Source: CAYSLU01 sp964431965 (GTDB taxonomy: Bacteria; Verrucomicrobiota; Kiritimatiellia; CAIKKV01; CAYSLU01). Taken from it: 48,678 nucleotides of DNA. The stretch is from NCBI GenBank assembly GCA_964431965.1, contig CAYSLU010000033.1, positions 1-48,678 on the forward strand. Direction: 5' to 3'. The translations under genes were made by a program, and so were the position numbers. Shown here piece by piece: positions 18,792 to 27,675 of the stretch; position 1 is the first letter of the stretch; each line of letters opens with the position of its first letter. The notes beneath the pieces are model-generated. The model saw only the letters and a list, made by a program, of their open reading frames with translations. It did no database searches and was not told the DNA's origin.

Positions 18792-19610
18792 TCACGCCAG
18801 GTGAAGCCAGCGTTTCAGGACGCCCATATCGTGGGGAAGGCCCTCGGCGGGCGGGGCGCCGCTGAGCGACTCCAGAGCCACCCATCCGGAGTAGCCCCGG
18901 CGCACGACCTCGTCGGCCACCGCGACGTTCGGGGTCTCGCCGGTTCCGAGCGGGCGCCCGCGGCGGCGGGCCGGGTCGCCGGACTCCAGCGCGTAGTCCT
19001 TGAAGTGGAAGTTGACGGTGCGGTCGAAGAGGAGGCTCAGGTTCTTGTCGGACCGCTCTCCGACCGCCATGAAGTTGCCGGTGTCGAACACGAACTTCAC
19101 GGCCGCCCCGGCGCGATCGAGGATGGCCAGGCAGTCTGCCGCGGAGCAGATCAGCGTCGGCGACGGATCGAAGTTCTCGAACGCCAGGGTGATGCCGCGT
19201 GCCGCGGCCATGTCCGCGTGCGCCGCCAGCGCGTCGGCGATCTGCCCCCGGGCGGCATCCAGGGACACGCCGTCGACGGGCCGGCAGCCGGCCACGTGAG
19301 CGATGACCGTGCCCATCTCGGCGCATACGTCGAGGCCGCGGCGGAGTTCGTCGATGCCCTTCTGCTTGTCCGCTTCGCTGGCGTACGCGAGGTTCGTGAT
19401 GACGTCCATGACCGGCATGCACATGCCCCGGTCGGCCAGCAGGCGGCGGTAGCGCGGAATGAGAGCCGGGTCGCGGACGAAGTCGAGGTGGAAGGCTTCG
19501 ATGCCCTTGGCCCCGGCGGCGGCACAGAGGTCGGCCAGCTGCTCGTGGGTCAGTTCGCCCCGGTCGATGCGGGGGCGGTACATGAACGTCATGACGGCGA
19601 TCTGGATCAT
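18792..19610 (-). CDS. Sugar phosphate isomerase/epimerase-like TIM barrel
   Basis: 272 residues from MIQIAVMTF; an AGGA before this ATG supports it over the upstream in-frame ATG at 19676. It belongs to the xylose isomerase-like AP endonuclease 2 superfamily. The metal-binding positions are present: Glu in AFENFD, Asp in KFVFDTGNF, His in NFHFKDY and Glu in VALESL. Members isomerise or epimerise keto-sugars or inositol derivatives. It is the first gene of a leftward unit with the heparinase-like gene, which suggests that it processes a monosaccharide released by that lyase. The substrate is unknown. Confidence 0.85.
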   Translation of the reverse strand: MIQIAVMTFMYRPRIDRGELTHEQLADLCAAAGAKGIEAFHLDFVRDPALIPRYRRLLADRGMCMPVMDVITNLAYASEADKQKGIDELRRGLDVCAEMGTVIAHVAGCRPVDGVSLDAARGQIADALAAHADMAAARGITLAFENFDPSPTLICSAADCLAILDRAGAAVKFVFDTGNFMAVGERSDKNLSLLFDRTVNFHFKDYALESGDPARRRGRPLGTGETPNVAVADEVVRRGYSGWVALESLSGAPPAEGLPHDMGVLKRWLHLA

Positions 19611-19734
19611 GGTCTTTCCTTTTGTGCTGGCAGACGGCGGCGCGGAGCCCCCGAGGACTGCCAGCGCTGGATTCACGCAGGCGGAGAGTCTGCCATGACG
19701 CTACGGCGCCGCACAAGCGCGACAGAGCCCACGC

Positions 19735-20519
19735 CCGATAGACAACCGGGAAATCGATACCCACGCCGGCCTCGACAAGCTGCGTGCTGATCACGCGCGT
19801 CGGCAATCCGGCGTGCAACCGTTCCTTGACGTGTTGAATCATCTCCGACCGATGCTGGCCACACATCAGCGCGGACAGATGGATGCTCCCCGGCGGCATG
19901 AGACGAAAGAGGTCATGGCAGTCTCCGCATCAAGGAATGCCTCGGTATCGAGAAAATCCGCATCAACGACACACGAAGAGAGCATTCGCACCCAGAGGTG
20001 AAACTGCTTCGGCTTTACGAATGCCGGAAGCGAGGAGACTCGTCGGAGCGAACCGACGCGCTCTGAAACAAGGGCACGAATGCCAGCCAGATCGGCAAAT
20101 CCCTCATCAAGTCGGACACTCAGAGCAGCACGTCCAGTTTCAGCCTCATGCCTGTCCGGCAGGCCTGCGTGGTGCCCGGGCAGCTACGTATGCGAGAGGG
20201 CGCCCCAGTGGCCGCGAGGGCTGGCTGAAGACTTCTTCTGCGAGTGCCGCGCCCGCGGACGAATGGTTGACTCGGCAGCGACCCACCTGTCGCATTCGTC
20301 ACCATCGAAGCAGGTATTCTCTCGGTGCAGATACTCCTGAAACTCAGGCGCGAGCTTGCCTACGTCGTGCAGAAGACCGCCATCCCACGCCCAGTCAGAC
20401 GACTGGAACCCCCTTGCGAACTCAGCGGCGCGGCTGGCGACCGCGCGGAGATGGTCGTCCGGCCTCTGCCATTCGTGCGGAGGCTGACCGGGCTTGCTGT
20501 GCGCGTAGTGTTCAGCCAG
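19735..20519 (-). pseudogene. cas3: Degenerate cas3 (type I CRISPR helicase-nuclease) remnant
   Basis: Read leftward, three frames together spell out Cas3. The HD nuclease opening (YAHSKPGQPPHEWQ, then GLLHDVGKLAPEFQEYL with the His-Asp at 20364-20369) is followed by a shift near 20275 to VNHSSAGAALAEEV, and another near 20185 to GHHAGLPDRHEAETGR and, further on, VDADFLDTEAFLDAE. After about 19920 the frame changes again and jumps directly to helicase domain 2 (IHLSALMCGQHRSEM, ISTQLVEAGVGIDFPVVYRA). The whole Walker A / DEAD-box part in between is missing. There is no start codon: a TAA directly precedes the first homologous codon. Similarity ends at ~19735. No other cas genes and no repeat array are present, so this is an isolated relic. 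Normal Cas3 proteins are 700-900 residues. Confidence 0.85.
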
Positions 20520-20541
20520 TTACGAACCTACGATCCCCTGG

Positions 20542-20787
20542 CTATTTCGGTTTCGCGGGTGGCTGCTCATTGCCGTAGACCGCGGGCGTCTCTGCGACCC
20601 GTTCGGCCGGACGTGGCGGAATCCCTGGCCGCACCTGCGGGTGCTGCTTGAAGAACGATTCGTTCCACGCCCGTGTTTCCTGGTCGAGAGCCGCCAGCCG
20701 CTGCTCGGGTGTCAGCCCTTCCACCTCGCGCGCATGACGATCGCGGACCTCACGCAACCACTCGAGAACCTTGAACTCAGGCTTCAT
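20542..20787 (-). CDS. Putative antitoxin partner of the PIN toxin
   Basis: An 81-residue acidic/basic helical protein (LEWLREVRDRHAREVEGLTPEQRLAALDQ) whose ATG lies inside the 3' end of the PIN-domain gene (11-base overlap), with GGAGGTGA as ribosome site. The toxin-first order and translational overlap are common for this class of PIN modules, where a short second gene with the pattern W-R--RD---E---GLT-EE encodes the partner. The C-terminus is proline-rich (PGIPPRPAERV) and likely disordered, as expected for an antitoxin that occupies the toxin's active site. No named DNA-binding fold is recognised. Confidence 0.65.
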   Translation of the reverse strand: MKPEFKVLEWLREVRDRHAREVEGLTPEQRLAALDQETRAWNESFFKQHPQVRPGIPPRPAERVAETPAVYGNEQPPAKPK

Positions 20788-21241
20788 CGGGAGTCACCTC
20801 CAGTGGACTGCGGATGTCGAGCATGCCATATCCCTCCCGCAGATTCACGGCATTGAACCCGCGAATGCGGTCGAAGCGAACGATGTGACGGAAGTTCCAA
20901 CTCACCAGAACATCCGCCCGATGGACTGTCGCCAGCGCCACATGCAGACAATCATCGCGGAACTGGCTGCCGACGACTCCGGCGTCAAGGTATGCCTGGG
21001 CCAGTCGATCGCCTTCTGCGCTGGCCGCGGCGAACTCCCATCGTATCGGACCGGGTTGGCGCACCAGGCGTTGGACCTCTTCGGGCGCCAACAGCAACTC
21101 CCGAGTCACGACGGGCGACAGCACGGCGACGAATCGGACGGCTTCGAGCGCCGCGAACAGCCTCCGCGTCGGCTCCGCAAACTCGGGGTCGAAGTAGCCC
21201 CCGATAACCGAGGTATCGAGATACAGCCGGGGGATCTTCAT
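20777..21241 (-). CDS. PIN-domain protein, VapC-like toxin
   Basis: 154 residues with the acidic residues of a PIN ribonuclease: Asp9 in LYLDTSVIGG, Glu48 in VVTRELLLAP, Asp97 in FRDDCLHVALA and Asp110 in RADVLVSWNFRH. These coordinate Mg2+ for RNA cleavage in VapC-type toxins. GGAAG precedes the ATG. It overlaps the putative antitoxin gene, so the pair is probably one transcript. It sits beside the decayed cas3 gene, which is consistent with a defence/mobile-gene patch. The reading frame is intact, unlike the neighbouring cas3. Confidence 0.8.
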   Translation of the reverse strand: MKIPRLYLDTSVIGGYFDPEFAEPTRRLFAALEAVRFVAVLSPVVTRELLLAPEEVQRLVRQPGPIRWEFAAASAEGDRLAQAYLDAGVVGSQFRDDCLHVALATVHRADVLVSWNFRHIVRFDRIRGFNAVNLREGYGMLDIRSPLEVTPDEA

Positions 21242-21623
21242 GATTGGCTTCCGGCGTGGTTCTCGGTCATCGCCTCGTTCCCTTCGCAGTCCGGATGCAA
21301 CCCGGCCGACGGGGCCATTCTGTTAGCGCGACGGGTGCGGCCTGTCAACGATGATCACTCGCGTGCAGCCGTTCAGGAAACACCGGACGGGCGGCAGGGG
21401 GGCGGCTTGCGGGACGGCGGAGAGGAAAACGGAGGGGTCGGATACGACTGCGAGCCGTCCGGCACACGGAAATCTCCGGGTGCCCGGGCCCGGCGCCCGG
21501 CTCAGAGTAGGGTTATACCCCATACGGAAATGCACCCCGTTCGTCTACGGTAGCCTTGATGCAAGACGAACCCATGACCTCTTTCGCGGCTGGCGCCCCG
21601 GCGCACAAACCACGGCATGCCGA
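21242..21623. other. Upstream region of the C25 protease gene
   Basis: The 382 bases contain no recognisable gene. The open frame of the protease gene continues upstream to an ATG at 21351, but the encoded residues are arginine/glycine-rich and precede the signal peptide, so I treat them as untranslated. A short partial palindrome (GGGTTATACCCC, ~21511-21522) stands out as AT-containing sequence and may be part of a promoter or operator. Confidence 0.35.
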
Positions 21624-24600
21624 GTGAACGGAACAAGACAGATCCTCGTGCGCCTGATCACGGCGATGGCCGTGATGGTCCCGATCACGACAAGGGCGGC
21701 CGGTCCCGCGCCTGTCGATCTGGGTTCGGCCGCCCACTTCACAATCCTGGCCGGTTCCGGGATCACCTCGACCGGCGGCGGCACCAACACCGGGGATGTC
21801 GGACTCAGTCCGACCACTGGGACGGCGATCACCGGGTTGACCACCGGCCAGGTGAACGGGATCATCTATACGGTCGATGGCACCGGGCCTGCCGGTGCGA
21901 CGGCTGATCCCGGGCTGCTATCCACGGCCAAGGTCGATCTGGCCACGGCTTACAGCAACGCGGCCGGACGAGCATCCCCTGATGTCGTGGATCCCGGATC
22001 CGGGGATATCGGGGGGATGACCCTCGTCCCCGGCCTCTACAAGTTCACGAGCTCAGCATATGTAACGGGAAGCGACGTCACGCTCGCGGGCGGCCCGGCT
22101 GATGTCTGGATCTTCCAGATCGGAACCACCCTGATCGTAGGCAATGGAATTCATGTGCTCCTGGCTGACGGCGCACAGGCCAGGAATGTCTTCTGGCAGG
22201 TGGGTTCCTCGGCAACGCTTGGAACGTCCTGCAGCTTCAAGGGAACCATCATGGCCGATCAATCCATCACGATGGACACCAGCTCGACGCTTGAGGGAAG
22301 GGCTCTGGCACAAAACGCAGCGGTCACATTCAACGGCAGCGGCGTCAACCTCCCGCAGGACAGCCAGGCGCCGGCGACGATCGGGGACTACACCTGGCTC
22401 GATGCGAACGGCAACGGAACGCAAGACGTGGCCGAGGTCGGGCTGTCGAACGTGGTGGTGACGCTGTACGACACCAACGCCGCGGCGGCGGCGACGACCA
22501 CATCGTCCGTATCGGGCGCCTACGCGTTCACGAACGTGTTGCCGGGGATCTACACCGTCGCGTTCGCGCCGCCATTGGGCTACCTGTTCACAACTTCGAA
22601 CGTGGGCGGCGACGACACGCGCGATAGCGATCCGTTGGCCGGGACCAACCGAACGGCGGCCTACACGCTCACCCCACGCGAGACGAACGACACGGTGGAT
22701 GCCGGCTTCTACCGCGCGCTTCTGGATATCGCGGTGACAAAAGGCGTGAACCAGGCGCACCCGGCAACGAATGCGATCGTCTGGTACACGGTCACGGTCA
22801 CCAACCTCGGCCCCTCGGACGCATCCGGGGTGGAGGTCACGGAGTACTGGCCTCCGGCCAATATCCTCTTCATGAGCGCCACGCCAAGCCAGGGTTCGTA
22901 TGACAGCACCACGGGCGTGTGGCGGGCCGGGGCGCTGGCGGCAAGTGGGTCGGCGTCCTTGATTCTGACCGGCCAGGTGACCGCCGCATCGGGGGGGAGC
23001 GTTGCCGTCAACACGGCCACGCTGACACACCTCGACCAGCAGGACACCAATGCGGCCAACAACTCGGGCACGGCCGGAGTGACAACGCTGGCGCAGATCA
23101 CGCGCCTCGATGCCGTTGAGGAGAATGGCGCCGTGGTGGTCGAGTGGGAAACCGCGTCGGAGCTGGACACGGCCGGCTTCTACCTCTACCGTCTCCGTGA
23201 AGACGGGACGCCGTCCGCCCCTGTCACGGATCGGTTCCTGCCCGGCCTCCTCACGGCGCCACAGGGCGGAGTCTACCGGCTCGTGGATGCCGGGGCCGTT
23301 CCGGGCGGAACCTATACATACATGCTGATGGAAGTGGAATGCCACGGCGCACGGATCAGCCACGGGCCCTATGTGGTAACCGTGCCCCCCCGGGGGTCCG
23401 GAACGGCTTCAGCGCCGTCGTACGCGGATGCGGTCGTGTCCTCGAACCCCTTCAGCAGACAAGCCCATGGGTTGCCGCCGCCGGACGACTCCTCGACGGC
23501 GATGGTCGGGGGCCGGCGTCTGTCCGCTCGACTCGTCACGGTTGGAGAACGCGTCCGGATCACTGTGACCGAAAGCGGCCTGTACAGCCTGGGGGCATCG
23601 GAGATGGGCCTGCGGCTGGGGGTATCCGCGGCGCACCTGATGCAGCTAATCGGCGGAAGGCAGGTGCATCTGACGTGCCAGGGCAGGGCCGTGGCCTGGC
23701 TGCCGGTGAGCGACGGGCTCTGCTTCTACGGAGAGCCGCTGGGCGGCAGCATCTATAGCCGGGAGAACGTGTACTGGCTCCAGGCGAACGCGCCCGGCGT
23801 GACGATGGCCGCCAGCACAGGCGCTGAGCCCGTTCCTGACGGGGCCAGGCAGGCCGTGACCGAGACGGTGAGCTTCGAGGAGAACCACTGGGCGACGACG
23901 GCGCTGTACAGCGATCCGGAGCGTGACTTCTGGATCTGGGACTATGTGACGAGCGGATCTCCGGGAGCGGACCGCAAGACCTTCGCCTTCTGGCTGAACG
24001 GATGCACGGCAGCCGAAGGGCCGGCCGGCATCCGGGTGGTCCTGAAGGGAGCCACGGAAAGCGGCCGGAACCCGGACCACCACGTTCGACTCATCCTGAA
24101 CGGGACGCCCATCGCGGAGCAGTGGTGGGACGGCACGGACACGTGCGAGCTCAGCGTGCCGCTGGACAACCGCCTCCTGACCAGCGGTTCGAATCGGCTG
24201 GAGATGATCGGTGCTCTCGACGCCGGCGTCCCCTACAGTCTCTTCTGCATGAACAGCTTCGACGTTACGCACCAGCGCCTGGCGCAGGGGCTGGGGGATC
24301 GGCTCCTGTTCTGCGCCGAGGGACCCGAGACGATCGCTATCGACGGATTCACCGACGCCGGCGTGCGCGTGCTGGACGTCACCGACCCATGGAAGCCGGT
24401 GATCATGGCCGCGACGCGGATCGACGCCTCCGGGGGCGGCTATCGCGTGAGCTTCCGCCCCGTCGCTGCCGGGAATCGGTATCTGGCCGTGGCCCCGCCG
24501 GGCGTGATGACGCCGGCGTCCGTGCGTGGAGTATCGCTGCCGGGGTTGAAGGACTCCCGGAACCGAGCCGACTATGTTCTGGTCGCTCCGCCCGGATTGG

Positions 24601-26069
24601 AGGAAGCGGCCGCGATCCTGGCGAACTACCGAACCGCACGGGGGATGCACACTCAGGTGGTGGCTCTCGAGGGCATCTACGATGAGTTCAACTGCGGCAT
24701 CGCCAGTCCCCATGCGATCCGGGCGTTCCTCGGCTGCGCCTACCGCACGTGGGATACGCGGCCAAGGTACGTCGTGCTGGTGGGACAGGGCACCTACGAC
24801 TACCGGAACTATGGCGGATACAACCAGTGCCTGGTTCCGCCCCTGATGATCCGCACGGACGTCGGGCTGTTCGCCTCCGATATGGGCCTGGCGGATGTGG
24901 ATGGTGACGGCCTGCCGGAGATGGCCATCGGCCGGCTGCCGGTGCTGACGGCGGGCGAACTGACCGGCATCGCGGGCAAGATCACCGCCTATGAGGCGGG
25001 CGGGCTGTGGAAGAATCGCATGATGATGGTGGCGGACAACCCGGATCGCGGGGGGAACTTCCCGGCTGACAGCGATGCCTTGCTCGGCCTGATGGGGCCC
25101 GATCTCCCGGTGGACCGGATCTTTCTTTCCGAACTAGGCCTGCCCAACACCCGGGCCGCCATCGCGCACGGGATGAACCAGGGAGCGCGCGTATTCAACT
25201 ACATCGGACATGCCGGAATGGATCGCATGGCCAACGAGGGAATTCTGACCCTCCCGGATGTTGCCGCGCTCCGCAACGGAACCACGGCTCCGCTGGTGCT
25301 CGCGATGACCTGCATCCTGAATCGGTTTGATATTCCCGGGCTGGACAGTCTGGGCGAATCCCTGGTGCGAAACGGCTCGGGGGCAGTGGGCGTTGTGGCT
25401 CCGGTGTCCGCCGTCTTCAACGCGGACAGCGCCGTGCTGAACCGGGAGCTGACGGCCCAGCTCTGCCGCATCGGTCCTTCACGTATCGGCGACGCCCTCA
25501 CCGCGGCTCTCCATCGCGGCGCCGACCGGGCCTGGACGCCCGAGCGCCTGCAGACGTACGTCCTGCTGGGGGATCCGGCTACGGCCGTGGGGGACCCCCA
25601 GTGGGCAACGCCGACCGGCCCGGACGAGCGGGACTCACGGCCCCTGGCCTTCGGGGAATGGCAGCGGCTCAATTTCGCGCCGGTCGAGATATCGGCAGGA
25701 TTGTCCACGGAGCGAGCCTCAGATGCGGATGGCGACGGGATGTCGAACTGGATGGAATACCTGCTGGCCCTGGATCCCCGGGACGGACGCCTGGAGAGCG
25801 GGCTGAGCGTGGTCTTGGCCCGAGCAGCAGCAGATGGCCCCCGGGGGGAGTTCAGCCTGGCGCTATTCCTCAGGCGGACTGCGAGCGGGAGCCTATCCGT
25901 GACAGTCGAAGTCTGCGACGACCTGGTCGCGCCCCGGTGGAGAACCACGGCGCACACGGTCACCAGCACCCGCGATGCCGGAATGGGGATGGAGGAAGTG
26001 ACGCTCGCGTTCGATGAACCGCCGAATCCGGCCGGCATCCTGTATGCGAGAATCAAGGTCAGCGAATAG
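21624..26069 (+). CDS. Giant secreted protein: DUF3494 ice-binding-like + SdrD B-like + DUF11 + C25 cysteine peptidase
   Basis: 1481 residues if it starts at the GTG at 21624, placed directly before a signal peptide (LITAMAVMVPITTRAAG). No clear ribosome site is visible, so the start is uncertain. Order from that start: DUF3494 ice-binding/adhesin beta-solenoid (30-244; DLGSAAHFTILAGSGI, GDIGGMTLVPGLYKF); SdrD-type B domain (~250-367; IGDYTWLDANGNGTQD); DUF11 (~370-488; VTVTNLGPSDASGV); a fibronectin-like module (~491-585; VVEWETASELDTAGFYLYR); a long linker; and a peptidase C25 domain (~980-1330) with His1196 in NYIGHAG and Cys1230 in LAMTCILN. The end has a Ca-binding DADGDGMSNWMEYL motif. 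C25 proteases (gingipain type) cut proteins outside the cell. The RiPP-type genes follow after only 29 bases, so it could be their protease or merely an upstream neighbour. Confidence 0.85.
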   Translation: MNGTRQILVRLITAMAVMVPITTRAAGPAPVDLGSAAHFTILAGSGITSTGGGTNTGDVGLSPTTGTAITGLTTGQVNGIIYTVDGTGPAGATADPGLLSTAKVDLATAYSNAAGRASPDVVDPGSGDIGGMTLVPGLYKFTSSAYVTGSDVTLAGGPADVWIFQIGTTLIVGNGIHVLLADGAQARNVFWQVGSSATLGTSCSFKGTIMADQSITMDTSSTLEGRALAQNAAVTFNGSGVNLPQDSQAPATIGDYTWLDANGNGTQDVAEVGLSNVVVTLYDTNAAAAATTTSSVSGAYAFTNVLPGIYTVAFAPPLGYLFTTSNVGGDDTRDSDPLAGTNRTAAYTLTPRETNDTVDAGFYRALLDIAVTKGVNQAHPATNAIVWYTVTVTNLGPSDASGVEVTEYWPPANILFMSATPSQGSYDSTTGVWRAGALAASGSASLILTGQVTAASGGSVAVNTATLTHLDQQDTNAANNSGTAGVTTLAQITRLDAVEENGAVVVEWETASELDTAGFYLYRLREDGTPSAPVTDRFLPGLLTAPQGGVYRLVDAGAVPGGTYTYMLMEVECHGARISHGPYVVTVPPRGSGTASAPSYADAVVSSNPFSRQAHGLPPPDDSSTAMVGGRRLSARLVTVGERVRITVTESGLYSLGASEMGLRLGVSAAHLMQLIGGRQVHLTCQGRAVAWLPVSDGLCFYGEPLGGSIYSRENVYWLQANAPGVTMAASTGAEPVPDGARQAVTETVSFEENHWATTALYSDPERDFWIWDYVTSGSPGADRKTFAFWLNGCTAAEGPAGIRVVLKGATESGRNPDHHVRLILNGTPIAEQWWDGTDTCELSVPLDNRLLTSGSNRLEMIGALDAGVPYSLFCMNSFDVTHQRLAQGLGDRLLFCAEGPETIAIDGFTDAGVRVLDVTDPWKPVIMAATRIDASGGGYRVSFRPVAAGNRYLAVAPPGVMTPASVRGVSLPGLKDSRNRADYVLVAPPGLEEAAAILANYRTARGMHTQVVALEGIYDEFNCGIASPHAIRAFLGCAYRTWDTRPRYVVLVGQGTYDYRNYGGYNQCLVPPLMIRTDVGLFASDMGLADVDGDGLPEMAIGRLPVLTAGELTGIAGKITAYEAGGLWKNRMMMVADNPDRGGNFPADSDALLGLMGPDLPVDRIFLSELGLPNTRAAIAHGMNQGARVFNYIGHAGMDRMANEGILTLPDVAALRNGTTAPLVLAMTCILNRFDIPGLDSLGESLVRNGSGAVGVVAPVSAVFNADSAVLNRELTAQLCRIGPSRIGDALTAALHRGADRAWTPERLQTYVLLGDPATAVGDPQWATPTGPDERDSRPLAFGEWQRLNFAPVEISAGLSTERASDADGDGMSNWMEYLLALDPRDGRLESGLSVVLARAAADGPRGEFSLALFLRRTASGSLSVTVEVCDDLVAPRWRTTAHTVTSTRDAGMGMEEVTLAFDEPPNPAGILYARIKVSE

Positions 26070-26098
26070 GTCGGGAGACCGATGGAGGTGGATGAGGA

Positions 26099-26413
26099 AT
26101 GACGGAGCATCTGCACGGCGTCTACAGGAAGAAGGGCGATATCCTCGATCGAATGGTGGCCGGGCAGGCCTTTCTGATCCCGATAAGAGGCAAGCTCGCG
26201 GATCTGCAGAGGATCTTCGCGCTCACGCCCGTGGCCGCGTTCATCTGGAACCAGATGGATGGCAAGCGAGCCCTGGCGGATATCGCCTCGGGCATCGTCA
26301 AGGAGTTCAATGTGAGCGAGGCGAAAGCGACGCAGGACCTTACCCGGTTTGCGGCCGTGCTACAGGATGCGGATCTGATCACCGAAGCAGCCGCCCATGA
26401 ACTCCCCGGATGA
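26099..26413 (+). CDS. PqqD-like RiPP recognition protein
   Basis: A 104-residue PqqD-family protein (RiPP recognition element). It shows the winged-helix pattern: an N-terminal beta pair (QAFLIPIRGKLADLQRIFAL), TPVAAFIWNQMDGKRALADIA and a final helical part with FNVSEAKATQDLTRFAAVLQDADLI. PqqD proteins bind the leader part of a precursor peptide and present it to a radical SAM enzyme. The next gene, a radical SAM/SPASM protein, overlaps its 3' end by 17 bases, the usual coupling. Its place just before a small precursor-like gene supports the RiPP assignment. Confidence 0.88.
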   Translation: MTEHLHGVYRKKGDILDRMVAGQAFLIPIRGKLADLQRIFALTPVAAFIWNQMDGKRALADIASGIVKEFNVSEAKATQDLTRFAAVLQDADLITEAAAHELPG

Positions 26414-27476
26414 TCCCTGCTCCAGCCCCTCGGAATTCCTTCGGGCGCTCAACCGGAAGGTGGCGAGGGAGAGAATTCCCATCGCGGGCAGTTACGATCT
26501 GACTCACCGCTGCAACCTCCGGTGCGTCCACTGCTACTGTGGGCCCGCCGCGGCGTGCTCCGAGGTGCAGCAGCACGAGCTGACCACCCGACAGGCGACG
26601 TCTGTCATCGATCAGGCGGCAGAGGCGGGGTGCCTCTTCTTCCTCATCAGCGGCGGAGAGCCCCTGCTGCGGCCCGATTTCGCGGACATCTATCTCCACG
26701 CCAGGCAGAGGGGGTTGCTGGTGACGCTCTTCACGAACGGCACCCTCATGGACGACCGCACGGCGGACGTGCTCGCGGAATGGCCGCCGCGGGCCGTCGA
26801 GATCACGCTGTACGGGGCCACTCCGGAGACGCAGGACCGCATCACCGGAACGACCGGCTCCTTTGAGCAGTGCTGGAAGGGAATCCGCCTGCTTCGCGAC
26901 CGCGGCGTGCCGGTGCGCCTGAAGACGATCCTGATGACCCTGAACAGCCGGGAGTACGGAGACATGGAGAAGCTGGCCTTGTCGAACGGGTTCAGCTTCC
27001 GGTCGGACCCGGCGATCTTTCCGCGGTTTGACGGCGACCGTTCGCCTCTGGCTTTACGCGTTCCGCCGGCCGAGGCCGTCCGCAGGGAGCTGGCCCGCCC
27101 CGAAGCCGCCCGGAAGTGGAAGACCTACCATGACCGCGTCGCGGCGCTGCCCCCCTCGGACCGGCTGTATGGCTGCGGGGCCGGAGTGACCAGCTTCTAT
27201 ATCGACCCCTACGGAATGCTCCAGCCATGCCTGATGACGCGGAATCTGCAGTACGACCTGCTCGGCGGCAGTTTCGCGGAAGGCTGGCGGGATGTCCTGT
27301 CCCGCATCGCGGAAAAGAGGGGTTCGCCCGGTCGCCGCTGCCAGACCTGTGCCAAGCGCGCGCTGTGCGGCTACTGTCCGGCTTTCTTCCTTGCTGAAAA
27401 CGGAGATGAAGGTATACGTTCGAGTTACCTGTGCGAGTTGGGGGAACACCGTCATGAGCAGCTTGTCGGTCGATGA
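26397..27476 (+). CDS. Radical SAM/SPASM peptide-modifying enzyme (PqqE-like)
   Basis: 359 residues with the radical SAM cluster motif CxxxCxxC at Cys39, Cys43 and Cys46 (LTHRCNLRCVHCYCG), a GGEP-type SAM site (ISGGEPLLRPDF) and the ITLYGATPETQDRIT strand-loop typical of peptide maturases. The C-terminal SPASM region has the cysteines for extra Fe-S clusters: GCGAGVTSFYIDPYG--QPC, then CQTCAKRALCGYCPAF and a last YLCELG. Such enzymes form C-C, thioether or similar crosslinks in ribosomal peptides. The overlap with the pqqD-like gene upstream and the precursor-like gene starting inside its 3' end make its peptide target very likely the next small ORF. The exact chemistry cannot be told from sequence. 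Confidence 0.9.
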   Translation: MNSPDDPCSSPSEFLRALNRKVARERIPIAGSYDLTHRCNLRCVHCYCGPAAACSEVQQHELTTRQATSVIDQAAEAGCLFFLISGGEPLLRPDFADIYLHARQRGLLVTLFTNGTLMDDRTADVLAEWPPRAVEITLYGATPETQDRITGTTGSFEQCWKGIRLLRDRGVPVRLKTILMTLNSREYGDMEKLALSNGFSFRSDPAIFPRFDGDRSPLALRVPPAEAVRRELARPEAARKWKTYHDRVAALPPSDRLYGCGAGVTSFYIDPYGMLQPCLMTRNLQYDLLGGSFAEGWRDVLSRIAEKRGSPGRRCQTCAKRALCGYCPAFFLAENGDEGIRSSYLCELGEHRHEQLVGR

Positions 27477-27669
27477 TCGTGGACGCGGCGCGATGGACAG
27501 CAAACAAGGAGCAGACGGCGAGAAGCGTCCGTACGAGGAGCCCCGGCTCACCGTCATCGAACTGGCGGCCGAGGAGATTCTGGGAATCGGATGCAAGACC
27601 GCCGACGGGGGCTCGGCCCCGATGGGCTTCACCTGCACCGCCAGCAGCTGCGCCGAAGCGGGCTCGTGA
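27454..27669 (+). CDS. Candidate RiPP precursor peptide
   Basis: 71 residues from the ATG at 27454, eight bases after a GGGGGA; an internal ATG at 27493 would give 58 residues. The leader part has the pattern YEEPRLTVIELAAEEILG, as in many PqqD/radical SAM-linked precursors (Y-x-x-P-x-L...IEL...E). The core-like part, from residue ~44, is Gly/Ser/Thr/Cys-rich: GIGCKTADGGSAP then MGFTCTASSCAEAGS. Cysteines are at 47, 61 and 66. It starts 23 bases inside the radical SAM gene's end and stops six bases before the HPr-kinase-like gene. I believe it is the substrate of the radical SAM enzyme; the mature product and its role are unknown. Confidence 0.75.
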   Translation: MSSLSVDDRGRGAMDSKQGADGEKRPYEEPRLTVIELAAEEILGIGCKTADGGSAPMGFTCTASSCAEAGS

Positions 27670-27675
27670 TCCGCG

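Noticed and set aside
19600..21300. Possible CRISPR array near the cas3 relic
   Set aside because: I looked for regularly spaced direct repeats around the relic and saw none.
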